In this document: one piece after another, positions 16,855-25,423 of the stretch | How positions within the stretch are numbered: position 1 is the stretch's first letter | Layout: each line of letters opens with the position of its first letter | Assembly (NCBI RefSeq): GCF_000381885.1 | Contig: NZ_KB907210.1 | Location: forward strand, 62,001 to 126,000 | Reading direction: 5' to 3' | Source: Actinomadura atramentaria DSM 43919 | GTDB lineage: Bacteria; Actinomycetota; Actinomycetes; Streptosporangiales; Streptosporangiaceae | DNA: 64,000 bases | Notes under the pieces: generated by a model | What the model was told of the DNA's origin: nothing | The model's input: only the letters and a program-made list of their open reading frames with translations | Database searches by the model: none | Made by a program: the position numbers and the translations under genes

Positions 16855-17597
16855 GCGGGCGCGGTGACGTGATCGGCGCGACGCGCGCGGAGGTGTGCGC
16901 GGCGGCGTGCGCGGACCTGTTCCGGGGGAACGGCGAGATCGTCGCGGCGGCCGTCGCCGGGTTCGTGCCGATGCTCGGCTCGCGGCTGGCGCGGGCGACG
17001 TTCGAGCCGGACCTGCTGACGACGGACGGCGGCCCGGCGCTCAGCGCCGCGCCCGTGCCGCTCGGCGCCGCCGCCGCCGAGGTCGAGGGCTGGCTGCCGT
17101 TCCGCGACCACCTGCTGCTCGTGCTGAACGGGCGGCGGCACGTCGTGATGGGGCCGAGCCAGATCGACCCGTACGGGAACACCAACATCTCGTGCATCGG
17201 CCCGTGGGAGCGCCCGTCGCGGCAGCTTCTCGGCGTGCGCGGCGCGCCCGGCAACACGCGGTTGAACACCACGAGCTACTGGGTTCCCAAGCATTCGACG
17301 CGGGTGTTCACCGAGCGCGTGGACATGGTCTCCGGCGTCGGGTACGACCGGGGCGCGTTCGAGATCCGCGCGGTCGTCACGAACCTCGCGGTGCTGGACT
17401 TCGCGGGACCGGACCGGCGGATGCGGCTGCGCTCGGTGCATCCGGGCGTCTCGGTGGAGGACGTCACGGCCGCGACCGGATTCCCGCTGGTGATCGGCGA
17501 GGTCGCGGTGACGCGGGAGCCGTCCGGCGAGGAACTGCGGCTGATGCGCGACGTCCTGGACCCCGGCGGCCTGCGCGACCGCGAGGTCCCGGCGTGA
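16851..17597 (+). CDS. ipdB: IpdB, beta subunit of COCHEA-CoA hydrolase
   Basis: A 248-aa beta subunit, pairing with IpdA. Recognisable by MGPSQIDPYGNTNIS and the following GVRGAPGNTRLNTTSYWVP region, which is characteristic of IpdB and differs from ordinary CoA-transferase beta subunits (no SENG motif). The complex cleaves the last ring in HIP catabolism in the cytoplasm. GTG start overlaps ipdA stop; stop overlaps ipdC start (GTGA both times), so subunits are made at matched levels. Confidence 0.92.
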   Translation: MSGRGDVIGATRAEVCAAACADLFRGNGEIVAAAVAGFVPMLGSRLARATFEPDLLTTDGGPALSAAPVPLGAAAAEVEGWLPFRDHLLLVLNGRRHVVMGPSQIDPYGNTNISCIGPWERPSRQLLGVRGAPGNTRLNTTSYWVPKHSTRVFTERVDMVSGVGYDRGAFEIRAVVTNLAVLDFAGPDRRMRLRSVHPGVSVEDVTAATGFPLVIGEVAVTREPSGEELRLMRDVLDPGGLRDREVPA

Positions 17598-18661
17598 CCG
17601 GCGACCGGGTGTTCGACACGCCGTTCACCCGGCTCACCGGCGTCCGGCACCCCGTCATGCAGACGGGCATGGGCTGGGTGGCCGGGCCGCGCCTGGTCAC
17701 GGCGGTCGCGGAGGCGGGCGGGCTCGGCGTGCTGGCGTCCGCGACGATGACGCTGCCGGAGCTGGCGGCGGCGGTGCGGGCGGTGAAGGAGCGCACGGAC
17801 GCGCCGTTCGGGGTGAACCTGCGCGCCGACGCGGGCGACGCCGCCGACCGCGTGGACCTGCTCGTCCGCGAGGGCGTGCGGGTCGCGTCGTTCGCGCTCG
17901 CGCCGGACCGGGGGCTGATCGACCGGCTCAAGGACGCGGGCGTCGTGGTGATCCCGTCCGTCGGGGCGCGGCGGCACGCCGAGAAGGTCGCGGCGTGGGG
18001 CGCGGACGCGGTGCTCGTGCAGGGCGGCGAGGGCGGCGGGCACACCGGCCAGGTCGCGACGACGCTGCTGCTGCCGCAGATCGTGGACGCCGTGGACGTC
18101 CCGGTGGTCGCGGCGGGCGGGTTCTTCGACGGGCGCGGCCTGGCCGCCGCCCTCGCCTACGGCGCGGCGGGCGTCGCGATGGGCACCCGGTTCCTGCTGA
18201 CCGCCGACAGCTCCGTCCCGGACGCGGTGAAGCGCGTCTATCTGGAGGCGTCGCAGACGGTCGTGACCCGCCGCGTGGACGGGATGCCGCACCGCGTCCT
18301 GCGCAGCGGCCTGGTGGACGGGCTGGAGCGGTCGGGCCGGTGGAGCGGCCTGGTCCGCGCGGTCCGCAGCGCGGCGGCGTTCCGCCGGATCTCGGGCCTC
18401 ACCTGGCGGCGGATCATCGCGGACGGTCGCGCGATGCGGCGCGGCCGGGAGCTGTCGTGGGCGCAGGTGCTGATGGCGGCGAACACCCCGATGCTGCTGC
18501 GCGCGGCGATGGTGGACGGCCGGCCCGACCTCGGCGTGATGGCGTCGGGCCAGGCCGTCGCGGTCATCGACGACCTGCCGACGTGCGCGGACCTGATCGC
18601 GGGGATCGTCGCGGACGCCGCGAAGGCGATCGCGGCGCAGCACGCCGCGCTACTGCGCTGA
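17594..18661 (+). CDS. ipdC: IpdC, flavin-dependent oxidoreductase (nitronate monooxygenase-like)
   Basis: A 355-aa NPD/2-nitropropane-dioxygenase-type TIM barrel: MQTGMGWVAGPRLV at the N-terminus, VLVQGGEGGGHTG phosphate-binding loop near 140, and VVAAGGFFDGRGLAAALAYGAAGVAMGTRFLL. In the HIP pathway IpdC (Rv3553) is an FMN-dependent enzyme that introduces a ring double bond in a CoA intermediate. Last gene of the echA20-ipdABC operon, coupled by a GTGA overlap. Its 3' end overlaps the convergent TetR gene by 12 bp. Confidence 0.9.
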   Translation: MTGDRVFDTPFTRLTGVRHPVMQTGMGWVAGPRLVTAVAEAGGLGVLASATMTLPELAAAVRAVKERTDAPFGVNLRADAGDAADRVDLLVREGVRVASFALAPDRGLIDRLKDAGVVVIPSVGARRHAEKVAAWGADAVLVQGGEGGGHTGQVATTLLLPQIVDAVDVPVVAAGGFFDGRGLAAALAYGAAGVAMGTRFLLTADSSVPDAVKRVYLEASQTVVTRRVDGMPHRVLRSGLVDGLERSGRWSGLVRAVRSAAAFRRISGLTWRRIIADGRAMRRGRELSWAQVLMAANTPMLLRAAMVDGRPDLGVMASGQAVAVIDDLPTCADLIAGIVADAAKAIAAQHAALLR

Positions 18662-19270
18662 CGGCCCGTCGAGGCCGTCGAGCAGCAGCGCCAGGCCGCG
18701 GTGGAACTCCCGCTCGACGGACACGGCGGCGGCGGCGCGGGCCGTCGCCGCCAGCAGCGGGAACGCGTCGGCGGGCAGCGCGGCGAGCGCGTCGGTGCCG
18801 GGCCCGGCGAGCGGGCCGAGGTGTTCGAGCTGGACGGCCCCGATCACGTACGCGGTCAGCGCCCGCAGCGCGACGACCCGCGCCGCGCCCGTCTGGCCCG
18901 CCTCGGTGAGGACCGCGAGGACGGCCTCCGACCAGCGCAGCATCGCGGGCGAGCGGTGCCGGTGCGCGACGGTCAGCGGGATGATCGCCGGATGCGCGGC
19001 GACGGCGGCGCGCACCCGCTCGGCCAGCACCGCGACGCGCTCGCGCCACGGGCCGGGCGGCGGGGCGGCGTCCACGGCCCCGAACACCGCGTCGACCATC
19101 AGCCCCTCCAGTTCCTCGCGGTCCGCGACGTAGCGGTAGAGGGCCATCGTGCTGACGCCGGTCTCGGCGGCGACGGCGCGCATCGAGAGCCCGGCCGGGC
19201 CGTCGCGGTCGAGGACGGCGAGCGCGGCGGCGGCGATCTGCGCGGTGGTCAGGGAGCGGCGGCGTGGCAT
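18650..19270 (-). CDS. TetR/AcrR-family repressor
   Basis: A 206-aa TetR regulator. The N-terminal helix-turn-helix contains LSMRAVAAETGVSTMALYRYV. The C-terminal half is the ligand-binding helical domain, Ala/Leu rich. It diverges from the redoxin gene, and the 72-bp gap between them carries inverted and direct repeats of a GTACGCC-N-TAC motif, so it most likely represses itself and the redoxin. It does not look like KstR2, and the nearby KstR2-like boxes differ from its presumed operator. Confidence 0.88.
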   Translation of the reverse strand: MPRRRSLTTAQIAAAALAVLDRDGPAGLSMRAVAAETGVSTMALYRYVADREELEGLMVDAVFGAVDAAPPPGPWRERVAVLAERVRAAVAAHPAIIPLTVAHRHRSPAMLRWSEAVLAVLTEAGQTGAARVVALRALTAYVIGAVQLEHLGPLAGPGTDALAALPADAFPLLAATARAAAAVSVEREFHRGLALLLDGLDGPSAQ

Positions 19271-19275
19271 GGGAC

Positions 19276-19323
19276 TTGACAGCGTACGCCCTACGCCTAT
19301 CGTCGTAGGTGTACGCCATACAC
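19276..19323. promoter_or_regulatory. TetR/redoxin divergent promoter with TetR operator
   Basis: A plus-strand -35 TTGACA (19276-19281) precedes an imperfect -10 (tatcgt, 19298-19303, 16-bp spacer). The interval contains GTACGCCCTAC (19284-19294) repeated as GTACGCCATAC (19311-19321), the latter inside the palindrome GTGTACGCCATACAC (19309-19323). CCTACG/CGTAGG arms lie between. The layout fits a TetR dimer blocking the promoter. Confidence 0.55.
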
Positions 19324-19342
19324 TTACGTGGGGAGCCCTTCC

Positions 19343-19891
19343 GTGCGCGCTGTCGCCTTCCGTGAACTCGTCCCCGTCGAGGGGCCGCCCGTCCCGGTGC
19401 CGGACCCCGACCGGCTCGTCCACCTGCAGTTCCGCCGGTTCGCGGGCTGCCCGATCTGCAACGTCCACCTGCGGTCGGTCGCCGTCCGGCACGCCGAGAT
19501 CGAGCGGGCCGGGGTCCGCGAGGTCGCCGTCTTCCACTCCCCCGCCGCCGACCTGCGCGAGTACACGCCGGACCTGCCGTTCGCCGTCGTCGCCGATCCC
19601 GGCCGGGACCTCTACCGGGAGTTCGGCGTCGAGGCGGGCCGCCGCGCGCTGCTGGACCCGCGCGTCTGGCCGGTGATCCTCCGCTCGGTCGCCGTCACCG
19701 CCGTCCTCGCGGCGCGCGGGCGGGCCAAGCCCCCGTCCGGGAAGATCCACGGCGGGCGGCTCGGCCTGCCCGGCGACTTCCTGATCGCCCCGGACGGGAC
19801 GATCGCCGCCAGCAAACTCGGCGAGCACGCGGGCGACCAGTGGTCGGTGGACGAACTGCTCGCCCGTGCCGCGCGGGTCCCGGTCGGCTGA
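19343..19891 (+). CDS. Peroxiredoxin/thioredoxin-like (AhpC/TSA family) protein
   Basis: A 182-aa thioredoxin-fold protein. LQFRRFAGCPICNVHLRS provides a CPIC redox motif near residue 36. The following VREVAVFHSP, PFAVVADPGRDLYREFGV and GDFLIAPDGTI segments match the AhpC/TSA redoxin pattern. GTG 19343 is preceded by ggggag at 8 nt; GTG 19328 is possible but has no site. Probably reduces peroxides or disulphides in the cytoplasm. Divergent from, and presumably repressed by, the TetR protein. Confidence 0.78.
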   Translation: MRAVAFRELVPVEGPPVPVPDPDRLVHLQFRRFAGCPICNVHLRSVAVRHAEIERAGVREVAVFHSPAADLREYTPDLPFAVVADPGRDLYREFGVEAGRRALLDPRVWPVILRSVAVTAVLAARGRAKPPSGKIHGGRLGLPGDFLIAPDGTIAASKLGEHAGDQWSVDELLARAARVPVG

Positions 19892-19900
19892 GCAGCCGGT

Positions 19901-20845
19901 TCACACGGCGAGGACGAGCTTGCCCGTCGTACGGCCCGACTCGATGCGGCGGTGCGCCTCGGCGGCGTCGGCCAGCGGCAGCTCCGCGACCGAGAGCCGC
20001 AGGTCGCCGGAGGCGGCCGCCGCCACCGCGCGGCGCAGCGCCCGGCCCGTCTCGGCGGGGAACGCGGCGGCGAACGCGGCGAGGTTGAACCCGGTCACCG
20101 TCTTGTTGGCGAACCACAGCTCGTTCGCCGGGACCCCGACGTCGTCCGCGCCGGACGCGTTGCCCATGACGACGAGCCGCCCCATCGGCGCGAGGGCGTC
20201 CAGGCTCGCGCGGCGCGCCGGTCCGCCGACCATGTCCACGACGACGTCGAACCGCTCGGCGAGCGGCGCGTCCCGCAGCACCACGTCGTCGTAGCCGAAG
20301 GCCAGCGCCGCCTCCGCCTTCGCCGGACTTCCGACCGTGCCGACCACGCGGCCCGCGCCGAGCAGCCGGGCGGCCTGGCCGAGCTGGCTGCCGACGCCCC
20401 CGGCGGCGGCGTGGACGAGCACGCTCTCGCCCGGCTCGATCCGCGCCGCCCGGTCCAGGACGAGGAACGCGGTCGTGCTGTTGGACGGGACCGCCGCCGC
20501 CGTGCCGGGCGCGAGCCCGTCCAGCGGGACGACCAGCTCGGCGGCGGTGACGGCGACCTCCGCGTACCCGCCGCCGTCCACGATCGTCAGCGCGGCGACG
20601 GGTGTGCCGACCGGCGGCCCGGCCGTGTCCGGGCCGAGCGCGCGGACGCGGCCCGCGACCTCGATGCCCGGCACGAACGGCAGCGGGACGTCCACGACGC
20701 CGCGCCGGTACAGCACCTCGGCGAAGTTCGCCCCCGCGTACTCGACGTCGATCGAGATCTGGCCCGGTCCCGGCTCGGGGACCGCGACGTCCGCGACGCG
20801 CAGCACGTCGGCGGACCCGAACTCGGGGATGGTGACGGCCCGCAT
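19901..20845 (-). CDS. Zinc-independent quinone oxidoreductase (MDR family)
   Basis: A 314-aa medium-chain dehydrogenase/reductase. The N-terminal GroES-like domain includes FAEVLYRRG and PGIEVAGRV. The Rossmann domain has VLVHAAAGGVGSQLGQAARLLGA and GKLVLAV at the C-terminus. Structural and catalytic zinc Cys are absent, which points to the NADPH:quinone reductase branch. It follows the aldo/keto reductase by 3 bp on the same strand, so the two form an operon. Confidence 0.87.
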   Translation of the reverse strand: MRAVTIPEFGSADVLRVADVAVPEPGPGQISIDVEYAGANFAEVLYRRGVVDVPLPFVPGIEVAGRVRALGPDTAGPPVGTPVAALTIVDGGGYAEVAVTAAELVVPLDGLAPGTAAAVPSNSTTAFLVLDRAARIEPGESVLVHAAAGGVGSQLGQAARLLGAGRVVGTVGSPAKAEAALAFGYDDVVLRDAPLAERFDVVVDMVGGPARRASLDALAPMGRLVVMGNASGADDVGVPANELWFANKTVTGFNLAAFAAAFPAETGRALRRAVAAAASGDLRLSVAELPLADAAEAHRRIESGRTTGKLVLAV

Positions 20846-20848
20846 CGC

Positions 20849-21862
20849 TCAGTACCTGCTTCCGGTGGCGGCCGGGACCTCGTCCAGCTCGGCGAGGTCG
20901 GCGGTGGTCAGGTCGAGGTCGGCGGCGCCCGCGTTGTCGCGCAGGTACCGCTCCTTCTTGGTGCCGGGGATCGGCAGGACGTGGTCGCCCTGCGCGAGCG
21001 TCCAGGCGATGGCGACCTGCGCGGGCGTCGCGCCGTGCCGGTCCGCGACGGCCCGGACGCGGTCCACGATCCGCAGGTTCGCGGCCAGCGCGTCCCGCTG
21101 GAAGCGCGGGTTGGCCGCCCGGAAGTCGGTCGCCTCGAAGTCCGCCGAGGTGACCGTGCCGGTGAGGAACCCGCGGCCGAGCGGCGAGAACGGCACGAAC
21201 GCGGCCCCGTGCCCGGCGCACCAGCCGACGACGTCCCCGACCTCGCTCTCGGCGGCCACCGCGTCCGCGCCGCCGCCCGCGTGGCCGCCGGGCGCGCCGA
21301 GCGCGTCCCGCGTCCACAGCGACAGCTCCGACTGGACGGCGGCGACCGGGTGGATCGCGTGCGCCTCGGCGGCCTGCGCGACGGTGACCTCCGACAGCCC
21401 GAGGCGGCGCACCTTGCCCTCCGCGACGAGTTCGGCCAGCGCGCCCCAGCTCTCGGCGAGCGGGACGTCCGGGTCGATCCGGTGCAGGTAGTACAGGTCG
21501 ATGGCGTCCGTGCCGAGGCGGCGCAGGCTGTCCTCGGCGGACCGCTTGACCGTCTCCGGGCGGGCGTCGCGGCCGATGGCGGCCTGCCCGGTGTCGCTGG
21601 GCGTCGCGACCAGGCCCGTCTTGGTCGCGACGACGACGCCGTCGCGGCGGCCGGCCAGCGCGCGGCCGACCAGCGTCTCGTTGTGGCCGACGCCGTAGAT
21701 CTGGGCGGTGTCCAGGAACGTGACGCCGAGGTCCAGCGCCGTGCGGATCAGCGCGACCGAGGCGTCGTCGTCCCGCTCGGACGCCGAGTACGCCCAGCTC
21801 ATGCCCATGCAGCCGAGGCCGACCGCGCCGACCCGCGTCCCGGCGAACTCACGTGTGCGCAT
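20849..21862 (-). CDS. Aldo/keto reductase
   Basis: A 337-aa TIM-barrel AKR: GLGCMGMSWAY, catalytic Asp/Tyr in FLDTAQIYGVGHNE, Lys in VVVATKTG, LYYLHRIDPDVP, and IPGTKKERYLRDN for NADPH binding. An Ala/Gly-rich stretch near residue 190 (GAPGGHAGGGADAVAAESE) is longer than in typical homologues, which normally read directly from LWTRD to a short LP..ELG segment. ATG 21862. First gene of a two-gene operon with the MDR enzyme; the XRE regulator lies just upstream on the same strand. Confidence 0.88.
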   Translation of the reverse strand: MRTREFAGTRVGAVGLGCMGMSWAYSASERDDDASVALIRTALDLGVTFLDTAQIYGVGHNETLVGRALAGRRDGVVVATKTGLVATPSDTGQAAIGRDARPETVKRSAEDSLRRLGTDAIDLYYLHRIDPDVPLAESWGALAELVAEGKVRRLGLSEVTVAQAAEAHAIHPVAAVQSELSLWTRDALGAPGGHAGGGADAVAAESEVGDVVGWCAGHGAAFVPFSPLGRGFLTGTVTSADFEATDFRAANPRFQRDALAANLRIVDRVRAVADRHGATPAQVAIAWTLAQGDHVLPIPGTKKERYLRDNAGAADLDLTTADLAELDEVPAATGSRY

Positions 21863-21986
21863 CTTCTTCCCTCCGTGCCCGGGGCGGTCGCCCCGGTGAC
21901 CACGATCATGCGGCCGCCCGCCGGAGGGGAACAGACGCCGTTCATCCTGGGTGTGGCACCACCACCCTGGCGACGGCGGGGCGCGG

Positions 21987-22844
21987 TCAGCTCGCGGTGG
22001 CCAGCCGGGGCCGGGCCATCAGCCGCTCCAGCCGCTCCTGCGTCCCGGTGCCGGGCCGGGGGTGGTGCAGGACGATGTCGTGGCCGGGCAGGTCGGGCAC
22101 CGGGAACGCGGCGGCGTCGAACGTCAGCTCGCCCACGTCGGGGTGCCGCACCGCCTTCACCGCCCGCGCGGACGCGCTCACCTCGTGCCGCGCCCACAGC
22201 TCGGCGAACTCGGGGCTGACGGCGCCGAGGTCGGCGGCGATCCGCGCGAACTCCGGGTCGCCGGGGAAGCGGGCGGCGTGCGCGCGGAACCGGGCGGCGA
22301 CGCCGGGCGCGGCCTCGGCCCAGCGCGGCTGGATGGCCCGGTAGCGGGCGCTGGTGAAGAACGTGACGAGGCAGTTGTAGTCGTCCTCGCCGTAGCCGAA
22401 GCAGGCGCGGGCCGCGTCGTTGATCGCGACGAAGTTCCAGTGCGGGTCGCGGATGTAGCCGGGGCGCGGCGACCACGCGTCCAGCACCTGCCGGAGTTCG
22501 GGCGCGACGGGCGCGGGCGCGGCGGCCTCGGCGGGCGGCGGGTTGAGCCCGGCGAGCAGGTACAGGTGCTCGCGCTCGGCCGCGTCCAGCCGCAGCGCGC
22601 GGGCGACCGCGTCCAGCACCTCGCCGGACACCTTGATGTCGCGGCCCTGCTCCAGCCACGTGTACCAGGACACCCCGACCCCGGCGAGGACCGCGACCTC
22701 CTCGCGCCGCAGGCCGGGCGTGCGCCGCCGCCCGGACGCGGGCATCCCCACGTCGGCCGGGGTGAGCCGGGCGCGCCGCGAGGTCAGGAAGTCGCGCAGC
22801 TCGCCGCGCCGCCGCTGATCGCTGGTCGGAGCCGTGTCAGCCAT
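21987..22844 (-). CDS. XRE-family regulator with MmyB-like ligand-binding domain
   Basis: A 285-aa protein: an N-terminal helix-turn-helix (LRREEVAVLAGVGVSWYTWLEQGRD) followed by a C-terminal MmyB-like LBD (PGYIRDPHWNFVAINDAA...CLVTFFTSARYR). Families of this type often control neighbouring reductases and bind fatty acids in related structures. ATG 22844 is 22 bp after the stop of the acyl-CoA dehydrogenase gene. The 124-bp gap to the aldo/keto reductase carries an imperfect inverted repeat (ctgggtgtgg...ccaccctgg), a possible operator. Confidence 0.85.
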   Translation of the reverse strand: MADTAPTSDQRRRGELRDFLTSRRARLTPADVGMPASGRRRTPGLRREEVAVLAGVGVSWYTWLEQGRDIKVSGEVLDAVARALRLDAAEREHLYLLAGLNPPPAEAAAPAPVAPELRQVLDAWSPRPGYIRDPHWNFVAINDAARACFGYGEDDYNCLVTFFTSARYRAIQPRWAEAAPGVAARFRAHAARFPGDPEFARIAADLGAVSPEFAELWARHEVSASARAVKAVRHPDVGELTFDAAAFPVPDLPGHDIVLHHPRPGTGTQERLERLMARPRLATAS

Positions 22845-22866
22845 GCCGCCACCCTAGCGCCGGGGG

Positions 22867-24045
22867 TCATTCCTCCAGCAGGCGGCGACCGATGATCATC
22901 TTCTGGATGTCGGCGGTGCCCTCGCCGATGAGCAGCATCGGCGCCTCGCGGTACAGCCGCTCGATCTCGTACTCGGTGGAGTAGCCGTAGCCGCCGTGGA
23001 TGCGGAACGACGCCTCGACGACCTCCTTGCAGTACTCGCTGGCGAGGTACTTGGCCATGCCGGCCTCCAGGTCGTTGCGCTCGCCGCCGTCCTTGCGGCG
23101 CGCGGCCATCACGACCATCTGGTGGGCGGCCTCGACCTTGGTGGCCATCTCCGCGAGGCGGAACAGGACGGCCTGGTGCTCGCTGATCGGCCGTCCGAAC
23201 GTCTCGCGCCGCCGCGCGTAATCGACGGCCAGCTCGTAGGCGCGGCGGGCGACGCCGCAGCCGCGCGCGGCGACGTTGACGCGGCCGACCTCGACGCCGT
23301 CCATCATCTGGTAGAAGCCCCGGCCGGGCGTGCCGCCGAGGACGCGGTCGGCGGGGACGCGGTACCCGTCGAAGACGAGCTCGGTGGTGTCGATGCCCCG
23401 GTACCCCATCTTGGAGATCTTGCCGGGGACGGTCAGGCCGGGCGCGACCTCGCCGAACCCGGCGGGCTTCTCGACCAGGAGCGTCGTCATCCCCCGGTGG
23501 CCCGCGCCCGGGTCGGTCTTCACCAGCACCGCGACGAGCGTGGACGTCGCGCCGTTGGTGAGCCACATCTTCTGCCCGTCCACGACGTAGTGGTCGCCGT
23601 CGGGGACGGCGCGGGTGCGGATCGCGGCGACGTCGGACCCGCAGCCCGGCTCGGACATCGAGAACGCGCCGGTGATCTCGCCGGTCGCCATGCGCGGCAG
23701 GAGGTGCGCCTTCTGCTCGTCGGTGCCGTGGTGGGCGATCATCCAGGCGACGATGAAGTGCGTGTTGACGATCCCGGACACGCTCATCCAGCCGCGCGAC
23801 AGTTCCTCCACGACGAGCGCGTAGGTGAGCAGGGACGCGCCGAGCCCGCCGTGCTCCTCGTCGATCATCAGCCCGAACAGCCCGAGGTCGCGCATGCCCG
23901 CGACGATCCGCTCGGGGTAGGCGTCGGCGCGCTCCAGCTCGGCCGCGACGGGGATGATCTCCTTGTCGGCGAACTCCCGCACGGCGGCGATGATCCGGCG
24001 CTGGTCGTCGGTCAGCCCGTGGGTCTGCTGCAGCCTGCTCGTCAC
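22867..24045 (-). CDS. Acyl-CoA dehydrogenase
   Basis: A 392-aa flavoprotein of normal length. FSMSEPGCGSDVAAIRT and MWLTNGATSTL form the FAD/substrate region; IHGGYGYSTEYEIERLYREA contains the C-terminal signature. The catalytic Glu lies in the last signature. GTG 24045 is preceded by a perfect aggaggt site at 3 nt from the start; the longer frame upstream has none. Its substrate is not evident. It sits between the two halves of the HIP cluster but has no KstR2-like box, so it may serve another CoA ester. Confidence 0.9.
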   Translation of the reverse strand: MTSRLQQTHGLTDDQRRIIAAVREFADKEIIPVAAELERADAYPERIVAGMRDLGLFGLMIDEEHGGLGASLLTYALVVEELSRGWMSVSGIVNTHFIVAWMIAHHGTDEQKAHLLPRMATGEITGAFSMSEPGCGSDVAAIRTRAVPDGDHYVVDGQKMWLTNGATSTLVAVLVKTDPGAGHRGMTTLLVEKPAGFGEVAPGLTVPGKISKMGYRGIDTTELVFDGYRVPADRVLGGTPGRGFYQMMDGVEVGRVNVAARGCGVARRAYELAVDYARRRETFGRPISEHQAVLFRLAEMATKVEAAHQMVVMAARRKDGGERNDLEAGMAKYLASEYCKEVVEASFRIHGGYGYSTEYEIERLYREAPMLLIGEGTADIQKMIIGRRLLEE

Positions 24046-24255
24046 GCGACCTCCTGAAAGTGAGCCCTTACCGCCCACCCTAATCGCCGGGTTCCGCGCG
24101 GAAAAGATTGGACGAACCTGGCGAAACGGTTCGACACGGGGCCGCGCATCCGCCATGCTCGTCCCCCCCAGATCGTCGGCGAGGGGGCCGCGATCCGGCC
24201 CGGGACCGGGACGGACGGCCCCCCGCCGTTTCCCGACCCCAAGGAGCACCCCCCG

Positions 24256-24615
24256 ATGGCCGACCAGTTCCGAATCCACGTCAACGGAAGCCCGCAGCAG
24301 GCCCTCCAGCAGCTCGAGCAGACCCTGCAGCCCGAGGGCTTCCGGATCACGTGGGAGCAGGAAGGCCAGCAGGGCTTCTTGGAGCGGGGCACCCGCCTCA
24401 AGGCGCTGCTGCTCGGCGTCATCGCGACGCACTACAAGTACCGCCTCATCGTCCACCCGCAGGCGGACGGCACCGTCGTGCTGGACATCGGCCTCGGCAA
24501 CACCGGCCTGTCGGGCGGGGCGCTCGGCGTCGCGAAGGTGCGCAAGCGGCTCGGGACGGTGCGCGACCAGCTCATCGCGGCGTACCAGGCGAACGGCGTC
24601 CTGATCGGCGCCTGA
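24256..24615 (+). CDS. Uncharacterised 119-aa protein
   Basis: A compact soluble protein, MADQFRIHVNGSPQQALQQL at the N-terminus, then an amphipathic alpha/beta pattern ending in VRDQLIAAYQANGVLIGA. It has a strong GGAG site (caaggagcaccccccg) and a balanced hydrophobic pattern, so it is probably real. No cysteine, signal peptide or catalytic motif. Family not recognised. It converges on the MaoC gene with only 1 bp between stops. Confidence 0.65.
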   Translation: MADQFRIHVNGSPQQALQQLEQTLQPEGFRITWEQEGQQGFLERGTRLKALLLGVIATHYKYRLIVHPQADGTVVLDIGLGNTGLSGGALGVAKVRKRLGTVRDQLIAAYQANGVLIGA

Positions 24616-24616
24616 C

Positions 24617-25423
24617 CTAGCCGAACCCGGCCGTCATCGCCGTGCCGCCGCCGGGGGCCAGGACCGCGAGGTCTCCCCCGGCGGAGCCCGCCACGGCGAA
24701 CGGCCGTCCGGCGTGCAGCGGCGCGCGGGCGCGGAACGACAGCTCGCGCACCGGGTGCCCGGCGCGGCGCGGCAGCTCCAGGCAGAGGATCGCCAGCAGC
24801 GGGCCGTGGACGACGAGTCCCGGATGGCCCTCCGCGCCCGTCGCGTACTCGGCGTCGTAGTGGATGCGGTGCGCGTTGTAGGTGAGCGCGCTGAAGCGGA
24901 ACAGCAGGACCGGGTCGGCCGTGAGGCGCAGCGACCAGGGCGCGTCCGGCTCCGGCGGCGGACCGTCCTGCGGCGGCGCGGGCCGCTCGGGGTCGCCGCT
25001 GCGGTAGACGAGGTCCTGTTCCTCGGTCATGACCGGCTCGCCGTCCCGCAGGAACGTCTGCCGGACGGTCACGAACAGCAGCTCGCCCGTCCGGCCGCGC
25101 TTCACCGCCGTCCCGGCCAGTTCCTCGCGGCGCGTGACCGTGTCGCCGAAGCGCAGCGGCGAGCGGACGGTCAGCCGCCCGCCCGCGAACATCCGCCGCC
25201 GGTCGGGGATCGGCGGCAGGAACCGGCCCGCGCGCGGATGCCCGTCCTCGCCCAGTTCGCGCTGCGCGGGGCGGTCGAGGAAGTAGAGCCACTGCCACAG
25301 CGGCGGGAGTTCGCCGTCCGGCGGATCGACGTCCAGCAGCCCGGCGAGCGCGGCGGCCGGGCCGGGCCCGATCACCTCGGTCGCGGCGCGCGGCTCGGGC
25401 CGCCACCCGGACACGTCGATCAC
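24617..25423 (-). CDS. MaoC-like dehydratase / mesaconyl-C4-CoA hydratase-type hotdog protein
   Basis: A 268-aa double-hotdog protein. The N-terminal hotdog has WQWLYFLD and FAGGRLTVRSPLRFGDTVT. The C-terminal hotdog has the hydratase motif FSALTYNAHRIHYDAEYA followed by GLVVHGPLLA, a form of the MaoC/HTD2 active-site helix (D/N and H residues). GTG 25423 overlaps the stop of the CoA-transferase (GTGA). It is the last of a five-gene operon (fadE30-ipdF-fadA6-CoA transferase-this gene). It probably hydrates an enoyl-CoA, but the step is inferred only from context. Confidence 0.82.
   Translation of the reverse strand: MIDVSGWRPEPRAATEVIGPGPAAALAGLLDVDPPDGELPPLWQWLYFLDRPAQRELGEDGHPRAGRFLPPIPDRRRMFAGGRLTVRSPLRFGDTVTRREELAGTAVKRGRTGELLFVTVRQTFLRDGEPVMTEEQDLVYRSGDPERPAPPQDGPPPEPDAPWSLRLTADPVLLFRFSALTYNAHRIHYDAEYATGAEGHPGLVVHGPLLAILCLELPRRAGHPVRELSFRARAPLHAGRPFAVAGSAGGDLAVLAPGGGTAMTAGFG

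Noticed and set aside
18650..19270. KstR2 as identity of this TetR gene
   Set aside because: Its divergent operator motif differs from the KstR2 box, it is paired with a redoxin, and in Mycobacterium kstR2 lies between fadA6 and ipdF.
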